Assembly (NCBI RefSeq): GCF_018860915.1
Contig: NZ_JAHKQD010000017.1
Coordinates: 1-64,000 of the forward strand
DNA length: 64,000 nucleotides
Direction of reading: 5' to 3'
Source: Colwellia sp. C2M11
Lineage (GTDB): Bacteria > Pseudomonadota > Gammaproteobacteria > Enterobacterales > Alteromonadaceae
Position numbers and translations under genes: made by a program. Position 1 is the first letter of the stretch. Each line of letters starts with the position of its first letter. This document shows, in pieces, positions 52,859 through 61,311 of the stretch. Below the pieces are notes generated by a model that did no database searches, was not told the DNA's origin, and saw only the letters and a program-made list of their open reading frames with translations.

Positions 52859-54736
52859 TTAAAAAGACACTTTATACACTTGGTTGGCTTTTATCGTATC
52901 TGTAGAAAAGCTTTCGCCATTTGGCCAATTTACCTTAAGGCTTTTAACAGTATCACAATCGCCTAAACCAAAATGAATGATATTATCACGACTTTGAGAG
53001 TATAATGCACTTGACGAACCAAGCCTTCTCACCTGCGACTTATAGCAAGCCTCAATAGCAATTGTCGCCCCAATTGGTGAGACACCGTTAGCTGAATTTT
53101 TCACTTCAATTTCGAGATAATTATTATCATTTTCCCAACTATTTTTAAATAAATGCCACTTACCACGATCATTAGCAAAGATAATATCTAGCTTACCATC
53201 TTGATTATAGTCGAATGTTTCTGCTCCTAAGCCAATAGCGCCTAATTCAGGAGAAATAATATTATGCGATAAAGATTTCTTAAAAGATGTTCCATCTTGA
53301 TTTAACCAAAGAGTTTGCTGATTTTCCGTTGCTAGATTTCCTCGTTTTACAATAAAGATATCTTGAAAGCCATTATTATCATAATCACCCACAGCTGCCG
53401 CATTACTCTGTGATAACCCGCCAAGTCCAAGCTTTTCTGTAACATCGATAAACTTACCGTTCTTATTTTCAAGTAATACATTAGCGACCCCTTGATCATG
53501 TTTATAGGCAGGATAACTTTTAACGCCGTGAATTACACCTGTTGTAGGCGACCAAGTATTACCAGCTACGCGCCAAGTATCATTACCAATATAGCCAATA
53601 TATATACCTTTTTTATCCAGTTTATCTGGCCAACCAAGTGCATTACTGTTAATTAAGCGAATGTCTTGTCCTTGATGATATTCGCCGTGCTGTTCATATT
53701 TATAACCGCTTTCTCCAAGATATATATCTTGCATTGGCCATGCTGATTGATAATTCTCTAAATTAAAAACATCACCTATCACTAAATCTTCAAACTCAAA
53801 AGGACCTCTTTTAGTGTAAAAAGCAAATGTTTGACTTGCTTCATCATAAAAGGTTTCTCCAATATTAAGCTCTTTTCCGGTTGTTAAAAATAAATCAAAG
53901 TCACCATCATTATCGTAATCGATTTCTGAAATACTGGTCACATCAAGTAAGTCTTGACTCAACCATTCATCTGTTACATCGTTAAAGGTTAAATCACCAT
54001 TCCCTTGATGCATGGTAATACGTGCATCACCATATAAAATAAAGTCGCTAATATTATCGCCATTAAAGTCAGTAACGAGTAGTTTTTGACCATCCCTCAT
54101 TGTTTTTACCAAACGAGAAGATACGACTAATTGACCTTTACCGTCATTTTTATACGAAATACTTGGAATATTTTTTTCATTTTTCTTTCCTGGAAAGCCT
54201 AGTAATAATAAATCTAACTCGCCATCATTATCACCATCATAAAATTTTGATGTTCTGCCTCGCATAAACTCAAGTGGTTCGTCGAACTCTTTACCTTCGG
54301 TAATATTTCTTTGATTATCGATATGAAACAGCTTAGCGTTTCTTGCATTATCACCAGAGCCACCTCCCCGCGAGACTAAAATATCAGTCACGCCATCTTT
54401 ATTATAGTCCCCTACTGCAATGCCATGTGTGTCACCTACAAGAAAATCATATCCTTTCCCAAACTTCCCTTGGTTATTCCAATAAAGTTTGATAGAGAAA
54501 CCGTGATCCGTTAACAATAAGTCTTGGTAGCCATCATTATCTAAATCAGCAATTACCGCATTATCCCACTTTCTTCGATTAGCATTTTCTAACTTAATAT
54601 CATCACTCGCAGCATTAAAGTGCTTAACAGTTGTTGGCTCTATTGTCTTAGGGGCATAACTGCTTGAACATGACATTGTTATACAGCTTGTAGCTAACAA
54701 TATAGCGCTAGAAATATATTTTTTATCGTAAATCAT
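52859..54736 (-). CDS. FG-GAP/VCBS beta-propeller lipoprotein with ASPIC/UnbV domain, paralogue 2
   Basis: This 625-residue exported protein has an N-terminal signal with a lipoprotein-like end (CITMSC, an atypical lipobox). It has FG-GAP/VCBS repeats with calcium loops (DLDNDGYQDLLLT, DYNKDGVTDILVS, DGDNDGELDLLLL, DYDNDGDFDLFLT, DYDNNGFQDIFIV, DYNQDGKLDIIFA) and a C-terminal ASPIC/UnbV domain. It shares its whole architecture with the protein at 26.3-28.3 kb. Here the partner gene is the octaheme cytochrome. It is divergent from the SMP-30/GH42-like operon, with a weak operator half-site between them. Confidence 0.83.
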   Translation of the reverse strand: MIYDKKYISSAILLATSCITMSCSSSYAPKTIEPTTVKHFNAASDDIKLENANRRKWDNAVIADLDNDGYQDLLLTDHGFSIKLYWNNQGKFGKGYDFLVGDTHGIAVGDYNKDGVTDILVSRGGGSGDNARNAKLFHIDNQRNITEGKEFDEPLEFMRGRTSKFYDGDNDGELDLLLLGFPGKKNEKNIPSISYKNDGKGQLVVSSRLVKTMRDGQKLLVTDFNGDNISDFILYGDARITMHQGNGDLTFNDVTDEWLSQDLLDVTSISEIDYDNDGDFDLFLTTGKELNIGETFYDEASQTFAFYTKRGPFEFEDLVIGDVFNLENYQSAWPMQDIYLGESGYKYEQHGEYHQGQDIRLINSNALGWPDKLDKKGIYIGYIGNDTWRVAGNTWSPTTGVIHGVKSYPAYKHDQGVANVLLENKNGKFIDVTEKLGLGGLSQSNAAAVGDYDNNGFQDIFIVKRGNLATENQQTLWLNQDGTSFKKSLSHNIISPELGAIGLGAETFDYNQDGKLDIIFANDRGKWHLFKNSWENDNNYLEIEVKNSANGVSPIGATIAIEACYKSQVRRLGSSSALYSQSRDNIIHFGLGDCDTVKSLKVNWPNGESFSTDTIKANQVYKVSF

Positions 54737-54866
54737 GTAAAACCTTTAGATATATTCAATACAAAGCCATTTAAAAACCAAAAAAATTAATAAGTTAAAA
54801 TTGGCTTAATTAGGTGGTGTTTAATAAAAGCAGTCAAAATATAAATGACTTGCACTGCTATAATTT

Positions 54867-54881
54867 AAACATCATACTAAT
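54867..54881. promoter_or_regulatory. PUL operator-like site g (AAACATCATACTAAT)
   Basis: Only the left half-site and centre (AAACATCATA) are conserved, and the right half is degenerate. It lies in the divergent spacer between the second ASPIC gene (131 bp) and the SMP-30 gene (85 bp), so it could serve both directions. Confidence 0.4.
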
Positions 54882-54965
54882 ACACACTTAATACAAATAA
54901 AAGTATTATTCTTTTATTTCTCAATTATCCATACTCTTAACTTTTACTAATTTAGTGATAAAAAT

Positions 54966-55862
54966 ATGACTTTAAAACTAGATAAAAAATTTGATTTAAA
55001 CTGCGGGCTCGCCGAAGGTTGCGTTTGGTCTATTAATGATAATGCCTTTTATTGGATCGACATCGTAAAGTCTCATCTTTATAAATACTCCCTCAACGAT
55101 AGCTCTTTACAGCGCTTTGACACACCTGAACAACCTGCAAATATAATGCTCACTCAGTCACCAGGTCTGTTATTAGTGTCACTTTTTGATGGTTTATATT
55201 TATTCGACGTCAACAAAGAAAGCTGGCAACTATGGTTAGATGTTGAACCAAACAAAACGTTAAGAATCAATGACGGTTGTGTTGATGTAAATGGTAATAT
55301 TTGGTTAGGAACCATGTTAATGAGCCCTGATAAACAAGGTATTGAACATGATATGGGCAAGTATGGACGTCTATTTAAAATATCACCAAACAAAGTGACA
55401 AGCATAGAAAAAGAAGTCATCGCAATTTTTAATTTAGCGACATTTTCTTTAGACAATAAAACCTTTTTTTATGCAGACTCTTTCACCAATGAAATATATG
55501 CATGCGATTTTGATATATCAACTTCTAAACTTTCAAAACAACGCCTTTTTTGTAAATTAGCAGACAAATACGGACACCCTGATGGCGGAACGACCGATAG
55601 TGAAGGTTTTATATGGAGTGCTCGTTGGGACGGTAAAGGTATTGCTCGTATTTCACCTAAAGGTGAGTTAGCACAATTTTATCCGCTAAATGCATCACAA
55701 GTAACCAACGTTTGTTTTGGTGGCGAAGATTTAAAGACGGTATTAGTGACAACGGCATCCTTAACACCAGAAGGTGAAGCCGATGGTGGTAGTGTACAAT
55801 TATTTCGTTGTGATGTTGCAGGTATCCTCCCTAACACCGTCCCTATATCTCTCAATAACTAA
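54966..55862 (+). CDS. SMP-30/gluconolactonase family protein (cytoplasmic)
   Basis: This 298-residue six-bladed propeller of the SMP-30/regucalcin/gluconolactonase family has no signal peptide. Candidate metal ligands are Glu in LAEGCVW (E17), Asn in RINDGCV, Asn in FNLATFS and Asp in GHPDGGTTD. The family hydrolyses aldonolactones with a divalent metal. In an oxidative sugar pathway it would open the lactone made by a sugar dehydrogenase. It is the first gene of a plus-strand operon with the second GH42-like enzyme, 20 bp downstream. Confidence 0.88.
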   Translation: MTLKLDKKFDLNCGLAEGCVWSINDNAFYWIDIVKSHLYKYSLNDSSLQRFDTPEQPANIMLTQSPGLLLVSLFDGLYLFDVNKESWQLWLDVEPNKTLRINDGCVDVNGNIWLGTMLMSPDKQGIEHDMGKYGRLFKISPNKVTSIEKEVIAIFNLATFSLDNKTFFYADSFTNEIYACDFDISTSKLSKQRLFCKLADKYGHPDGGTTDSEGFIWSARWDGKGIARISPKGELAQFYPLNASQVTNVCFGGEDLKTVLVTTASLTPEGEADGGSVQLFRCDVAGILPNTVPISLNN

Positions 55863-55882
55863 CAGATTTAAGTTACAGAGTC

Positions 55883-58228
55883 GTGAATCAATTGTTGAAT
55901 ACTCTATCCATTCTTTGTTTTATTTTTTTATTAAGCCTCTTTAGTTGTTGTGCTCATTCAAAGCAAATGGTGCAAACAGAAGTTCAAATAGAGCTGCAAG
56001 CGAAGATAGTAGATAAAGTAGAAAAATTAAAAAGCCTTATGGCAATCACACAATTGAATAATATTGATGTGAGCCGTGAAAGGATGACGGTTCACCTAAC
56101 AAGTTTATTTATTGATTGGGCTATTTGGGATGAGAATAATATTACTAAAAATATCCCTTATTATCTCGACCACCCCGTATATAAAGATAGTGCTCAGCAC
56201 CTTGCAGAGTCATTGCCCGACTTTCAACGTAAGTCCTTAATAATTGTTTTAGACCAAGCCATTGAAGAGTTACAACAAGTAATTTCAGGTGCTATTTCAA
56301 GAAAGCCTGTACCAGAAATAAACTGGAGCACGGTAGACATTATTGATAACCAGTTTATTGATAATGGTCAGCCTGTATTTTTGGGCACCTACACTTGGAA
56401 AACAGACGAAACATTATCTAATCAATACTTTGGTAACTTACATAGTGCCTATTTAGCTCCTTCATTCATTGTAAATAAAGAACTAGAAATTGATTTCCAA
56501 AAACACTTTAGGATAGAAAGCGATACCGATCAACGTATTGGCCAAGTATTTATTTCTCATAGTTCAATACCCGAATGGCCTACAGAGCTAGACCCTAACT
56601 TTGACTTAGGAAAGCGACTTTTTAGTAACTATGACATTGATAACCCTTTAGCAAAAACCTTATTTTCAGCACTCTTTAAGAGTTATGTACCATTATTTAA
56701 AGATAAAAGATCATCAAAATTAGGTTATATGCTATTTAATGAGCCAAGCTTTTTTACCCAAGCAGACAGTTGGAATAACGGTGCTGTATCGGCATATACC
56801 AAAGCTAACTTCAAAGAATGGTTAAAAGGCAAACATCAGTCCATTGGGCACTTAAATACGCTTTGGCACACTAACTTTAAGAGTTTTGCGACACTCGATA
56901 TTGAAATACCCATGCAATCAAACTTACGTGGGTCACCTGTTTGGTTTGACTGGATGCGTTTTAATCAATATCGAGTTACACAATGGTTTACTTTTTTAGA
57001 TAGCGAAATAAAAAAATATGATCCGCAAGCTAAAACTCATATAAAGCTTATGCCTTGGTTATGGAATACTGACACTCGTGATCACGGGCTTGACTTTGAG
57101 TCATTACTTGAAATTACCGATATTATTGGCTTTGATGCTAATTCACAATACAGCAATTTCAGAGGTGTACAGCCTTATGAGGCAAACTTTAGCTTTGATT
57201 GGCAAAGTGCAGCGATGTCATTTGATTTTTTCAGTTCGGTTCAACCAGAGCAATTATTATGGGACTCAGAAAACCACTTTTTTAATAATGTAAAATTTCA
57301 AGAACGTGATATTGATCCTGATTATGTTAGAGCTATCTATTGGCTGGCCTCAACTCATGGTTTAGCTGGCTCTTCAACATGGCTATGGGGGCGTAATCTT
57401 GACGGTTCTATTATCAGCCGTAAAAAACAAAACTCTGAGTTTATTACTGAAGTGACTCACCAACCTATTGGTTTACATTCATTAACTCGTACTTTGATGG
57501 ACATTAACGCACACGGCGCCGACATTCAATTACTAAGAAAAGCACCAAAATCAATACGTATCTTTTATTCAGAAACTAGCGCCATCAATCAACCTGAATA
57601 CATGACAACAATTAGAGAAACCTATCAATCGTTATATTTTGAAGGGGTAGCTTTAGGCTTTGTTAGTCAAAATATTATCAATAATCAACAGAATGACTGG
57701 CAAGTTATTGTGATCACCAATACACCTAATGTCACAACAGATGAATTAAAAGCATTGTCTCGTTTTGCACAAAGTGGTGGCACCATCTTTATCGACAATA
57801 ACAGTTTATTGTTAAATGAATATAATCAAAAGCATGATATAACTAGCTATCCAAAGGGAAAGAACGTATTTCATCTAACCAACTTAACCGACATAACGAG
57901 ACAAATAAATAAAACCTTGTTAGATAAGGGGAATTCGCCGGCAATAACACTCACAGAGCTAACGACTCCTTCTGAGAACTACAATCCTGTTCACAAACAT
58001 CAAGATAAAACACACAAAACCATAGCGTGGCGTGTTGTACAGCGTGATGCTAAAACGTCCATCGTATCAATAGTTAATACTGGTCACCACGCCAAAGCAT
58101 TTTCTTTAAAAAGTACCATAGGGAATACTCCCCTTAGCATCCTTAATTTACTCACCGGTAATCACGAAAATCCTGTAATTAAATTAGGTAAAAGAAAAAC
58201 CCTCTTACTCAGGGTCACTCATAACTAA
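55883..58228 (+). CDS. GH42-like glycoside hydrolase lipoprotein, paralogue 2 (candidate GH167)
   Basis: This 781-residue product starts at a GTG (AGAG site just upstream). Its signal sequence ends LFSC, a lipobox-like site at Cys22. It is collinear with the 33.2-kb protein: FIDNGQPVFLG, FNEPSFF with N286-E287-P288 as acid/base, DSENHFF with E463 as the second carboxylate, GRNLDGS, YSETSAIN. Shared motifs mean similar chemistry, but the distance between the copies suggests different sulfate or anhydro-sugar preference. It follows an SMP-30 gene by 20 bp. GH42-like/GH167 and GH50 are the main options. Confidence 0.8.
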   Translation: MNQLLNTLSILCFIFLLSLFSCCAHSKQMVQTEVQIELQAKIVDKVEKLKSLMAITQLNNIDVSRERMTVHLTSLFIDWAIWDENNITKNIPYYLDHPVYKDSAQHLAESLPDFQRKSLIIVLDQAIEELQQVISGAISRKPVPEINWSTVDIIDNQFIDNGQPVFLGTYTWKTDETLSNQYFGNLHSAYLAPSFIVNKELEIDFQKHFRIESDTDQRIGQVFISHSSIPEWPTELDPNFDLGKRLFSNYDIDNPLAKTLFSALFKSYVPLFKDKRSSKLGYMLFNEPSFFTQADSWNNGAVSAYTKANFKEWLKGKHQSIGHLNTLWHTNFKSFATLDIEIPMQSNLRGSPVWFDWMRFNQYRVTQWFTFLDSEIKKYDPQAKTHIKLMPWLWNTDTRDHGLDFESLLEITDIIGFDANSQYSNFRGVQPYEANFSFDWQSAAMSFDFFSSVQPEQLLWDSENHFFNNVKFQERDIDPDYVRAIYWLASTHGLAGSSTWLWGRNLDGSIISRKKQNSEFITEVTHQPIGLHSLTRTLMDINAHGADIQLLRKAPKSIRIFYSETSAINQPEYMTTIRETYQSLYFEGVALGFVSQNIINNQQNDWQVIVITNTPNVTTDELKALSRFAQSGGTIFIDNNSLLLNEYNQKHDITSYPKGKNVFHLTNLTDITRQINKTLLDKGNSPAITLTELTTPSENYNPVHKHQDKTHKTIAWRVVQRDAKTSIVSIVNTGHHAKAFSLKSTIGNTPLSILNLLTGNHENPVIKLGKRKTLLLRVTHN

Positions 58229-58266
58229 AATAAACTACTAATAATTTATAACAAGAGTCAAAATTT

Positions 58267-59355
58267 ATGAAAAGCAATAAACTAAATAAGTTTAAATTTA
58301 GCCTATTAACAACATTACTATTTACTGGCATGTATGGTTGTAGTGCTAATATGTCAAAAACGGAAGTTGCCACTGAAATAAAAAATAATGGTAAAGCAAC
58401 ACAGTTAGGTAGTGCCAAGTTATTTGCCACACTTCCTAATAGCTGCCCTACCCCTGATGGTTTAGCTATTGCGCCTGACGGCTCGTTAACACTTGCCTGT
58501 ACCAATTACGCAAACAAAGGTAATAAACCAGGAATATTATTATCTATTTCACCGAATGGGGATATTGCAACTATTGGCGAAACTCAAGGAGCCAAAAAAG
58601 GCGGTAAAGGTAGACCAATGGGCATAGCTTATGCTCCAGATGGCTCTCTATATGTTTGTGATAGTGGCCGAATACTTAGACTTACTTTTAAGGGCGGGAA
58701 GATAGCAACGACGGAAGTTGTTGCACGTGGATTAACACAAGCAAATGGCATTAGAATTCATAATGGCTCAGTTTATGTTAGCTTACTGCAAATGAAAAAA
58801 ATAAAATCTAAAAATTTAACTAGCGGAATTTATCAATTTTCATTGAATGACCGGAATATTGCCGTCACCAGTACAGAGCAAGATAAACAACTCCTATTTA
58901 AAACAGAAACAAAAAACCCTGACCGTCAGTTTGGTCTTGATGGTTTAGTGTTCGATAAGAAGGGATATTTATATACAGGAAACTTTGGCGACGGTGAAAT
59001 TTACCGCTTAACATTAAGCCCAGACGGTAAAAAAGTTATCGAACAAGAAATTTACGCCCAATTACCTAAAGATACTGGTTTAGACGGTATCACTATTGAT
59101 GATAGCGGAAACCTTTATGTTGCTGGTTTTTTAAAAAATCAAATAATTAAAGTGGCTACCGACAGAACTGCTACGGTACTTGCACAATACCCAGATAATA
59201 ATGGTAGTCATGGTGAGCTTGACCAACCCTCTGAAGTGATTGTTTATGGTGATAAATTGATCGTTTCTAATTTTGATTTAATGGGGGGTAAAGGCATAGT
59301 TAATAGCAAACACAGTGCGCCCTACACTTTATCTTATCTTGACTTAAACAACTAA
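58267..59355 (+). CDS. SMP-30/NHL-type beta-propeller, exported
   Basis: This 362-residue exported protein has an N-terminal signal with a lipobox-like end (TGMYGC). Repeats such as PTPDGLAIAPDGSL, GRPMGIAYAPDGSLYVCD, LDGLVFDKKGYLYTGN and LDGITIDDSGNLYVAG are SMP-30/NHL propeller blades. It is more distant from gluconolactonase than the other two propellers. It may be a lactonase or a periplasmic binding or structural propeller. It is the last gene of the SMP-30/GH42-like operon. Confidence 0.78.
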   Translation: MKSNKLNKFKFSLLTTLLFTGMYGCSANMSKTEVATEIKNNGKATQLGSAKLFATLPNSCPTPDGLAIAPDGSLTLACTNYANKGNKPGILLSISPNGDIATIGETQGAKKGGKGRPMGIAYAPDGSLYVCDSGRILRLTFKGGKIATTEVVARGLTQANGIRIHNGSVYVSLLQMKKIKSKNLTSGIYQFSLNDRNIAVTSTEQDKQLLFKTETKNPDRQFGLDGLVFDKKGYLYTGNFGDGEIYRLTLSPDGKKVIEQEIYAQLPKDTGLDGITIDDSGNLYVAGFLKNQIIKVATDRTATVLAQYPDNNGSHGELDQPSEVIVYGDKLIVSNFDLMGGKGIVNSKHSAPYTLSYLDLNN

Positions 59356-59371
59356 AAACTCACTGTTTTTG

Positions 59372-59403
59372 CTAGGTTATGACGTTAAAATGTCATAACC
59401 TAG
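59372..59403. terminator. Bidirectional terminator between convergent operons
   Basis: A 12-bp perfect stem CTAGGTTATGAC / GTCATAACCTAG with an 8-nt loop is flanked by T-rich sequence on both strands. It separates the plus-strand SMP-30 operon from the convergent lactonase gene. Confidence 0.85.
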
Positions 59404-59439
59404 TTACATTTTTCTGATAACACAATACTAAAAACTTAA

Positions 59440-60561
59440 CTACTTAATTGGTATACTGAGTAAATTATCATCTGCAGTAATATATAAGGTTTTCTCATCC
59501 GTGGTAAAAGTACAGTTTGAAGTAGCTAGACCTGTTTTTATTTTGGCAAGCACCTCTCCCTCTGGACTGAATAACCAAACACCACCTGGACCTGTAGCAA
59601 AAATCACCCCACTAGAATGCACTGCCATACCATCGGGAAGTCCTTGTTGTTCAGGTTGCCCTATTAGATATTGAGCATTAAAAAATTCACGCCTATTAGC
59701 TAATGAGCCATCATCTTGTACGTCATAAACAAACCATGCTGGAGCACGCTTATCCGAAACCGAAACATATAAAGTTTTATCATCAGGTGATAAGGCAATA
59801 CCGTTTGGCACGGTTAACGTATCGTCAACAAGGATTAATTCACCATGAACCGACAACCGGTACACGCCAGCAAAAGGCGTTTGTTGTACCCTTTTTTCTC
59901 TTGTTAACGGTTTTTTATACTGTTTTTCAACAAGTCTTTTTTCTTGCCTGTTATCACCTGCTTTAAAAACGACATCTAAACCTATTGCTGGGTCGGTAAA
60001 ATACAAGTTACCTTGTTGGTCAAACACACCGTCATTAGTGCCGTTTAAACGCATGCCATGGTAGTTATTCACTAAATTAGTAAAACGTGCTTTGGGTTGG
60101 TTAAGAGGCGCTTGCATCAGTGATACTTGACGTTCACCTGTTTGTAATAATACCAACTCGTTTTTCTGATTTATTAATAAACCATTAGAGCCTGGCCCTT
60201 TAGCAGAAGGCGCTGAAAAACCAGTATTCTCAAGGTAGATTTGGTTACCATGCGCTATCGAAAATTTTCGAATAAGGTTTTTAGGAATATCACTGAATAA
60301 CAGATAATTTCCATCTGCCACCCATACTGGTCCTTCAACCCAATCAAAGCCCTTCCCTCTGACACTGACGAGTGTTTCATTATCAAGATATTGATAGGCT
60401 TTATCGTCATAAATGTCGATAGAACCAATCGTTTCCTCAGCATCATTCATAGAGAAAGGCTTAACTACGCTATCGTTAATACTCGATTGTATACTGCATG
60501 CCCCTAACATAAATGTTAGTACTGTAACTTTTACTATTTTTGGGTGGTTTTTTAATCGCAT
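59440..60561 (-). CDS. SMP-30/gluconolactonase lipoprotein
   Basis: This 373-residue lipoprotein has lipobox LGAC (Cys ~22) and a SMP-30 propeller. Likely metal ligands are Glu in WVEGPVW, Asn in VPNGIAL and Asp in LPDGMAV, plus LNGTNDGVFD and FTDPAIGLD. It fits a periplasmic aldonolactonase better than the other two propellers, because all three ligand motifs are clear. It is the last gene of a minus-strand operon with the DUF6445-like gene (34 bp gap). Confidence 0.9.
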   Translation of the reverse strand: MRLKNHPKIVKVTVLTFMLGACSIQSSINDSVVKPFSMNDAEETIGSIDIYDDKAYQYLDNETLVSVRGKGFDWVEGPVWVADGNYLLFSDIPKNLIRKFSIAHGNQIYLENTGFSAPSAKGPGSNGLLINQKNELVLLQTGERQVSLMQAPLNQPKARFTNLVNNYHGMRLNGTNDGVFDQQGNLYFTDPAIGLDVVFKAGDNRQEKRLVEKQYKKPLTREKRVQQTPFAGVYRLSVHGELILVDDTLTVPNGIALSPDDKTLYVSVSDKRAPAWFVYDVQDDGSLANRREFFNAQYLIGQPEQQGLPDGMAVHSSGVIFATGPGGVWLFSPEGEVLAKIKTGLATSNCTFTTDEKTLYITADDNLLSIPIK

Positions 60562-60595
60562 CTTATTGCCACTTTTTCTATTAGTATATTTTTAA

Positions 60596-61306
60596 TCATT
60601 TAAATTCAATAAAGAAATTAGCAGATAGTCTTCCTACCTTTGGAGCAGCACAAACATCACGTTGTGGTTTATCAATAAAGGCTGAGTGTAAGATAGTCCC
60701 AGGATAAATGACTAAACGGTTGGTTTTATAGTCAACCTTATGTATCAGTTCAAAATGATCAGTTGAATGGGTAAAGTATTGCTGCACAGGGTTACCCTTT
60801 TTATTAATATGCTGTTGAGCAGACTCTAAGTAAGCCGATTTTCGTACTGCTGTTATATTTTCAAATCCCGTTGGTTTTTGGCAATAAAAGCCAGTACCAC
60901 CAAAGTCTCCTTGATTTAAATAATGCAACATGGCAAAGCTAAAAATTTTGGTATTATCAAAGTGGGGAATGCATTGCAGTAAATCTAGTTCTTGTATTTG
61001 CTTAGTGATTAAGGAATAACTGCCATTTTGAGGAAATAAGGTTAATGACTTTGGTACTCCAAATATTTTATAAAATGTTACGGCCGTATGTTGTAGCAAA
61101 GCCATACCATAGTCACTCCCCACCGGCGCTCTGACACCCGGATAATACTCACCGACACTCCTCTTGTCGCTGGTATATGAGCATTTAGTCGCTTCATTAA
61201 TAGCCGCAGAGTAGTCCAACATAAAATTATCAACAACCAAAATAGGTGTTTTTTCATTACCAATAAAACAAACTTGTTGGGTTAAATGAGGGTTAAGGGA
61301 ATACAT
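60596..61306 (-). CDS. DUF6445-like protein (possible 2OG-Fe(II)-type oxygenase fold)
   Basis: This 236-residue cytoplasmic protein has no signal peptide. It has HFD (H-x-D) in CIPHFDNTK near residue 120, a distal His in GTILHSAF, and Arg/Ser in GRLSANFF at the end. That spacing fits the Fe(II)/2-oxoglutarate dioxygenase facial triad and the DUF6445 family, which is often linked to TonB systems and tryptophan-halogenase-like genes. No substrate is known. It lies 5 bp after the 250-aa gene and 34 bp before the lactonase, so it belongs to that operon. Confidence 0.7.
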   Translation of the reverse strand: MYSLNPHLTQQVCFIGNEKTPILVVDNFMLDYSAAINEATKCSYTSDKRSVGEYYPGVRAPVGSDYGMALLQHTAVTFYKIFGVPKSLTLFPQNGSYSLITKQIQELDLLQCIPHFDNTKIFSFAMLHYLNQGDFGGTGFYCQKPTGFENITAVRKSAYLESAQQHINKKGNPVQQYFTHSTDHFELIHKVDYKTNRLVIYPGTILHSAFIDKPQRDVCAAPKVGRLSANFFIEFK

Positions 61307-61311
61307 ATGTT

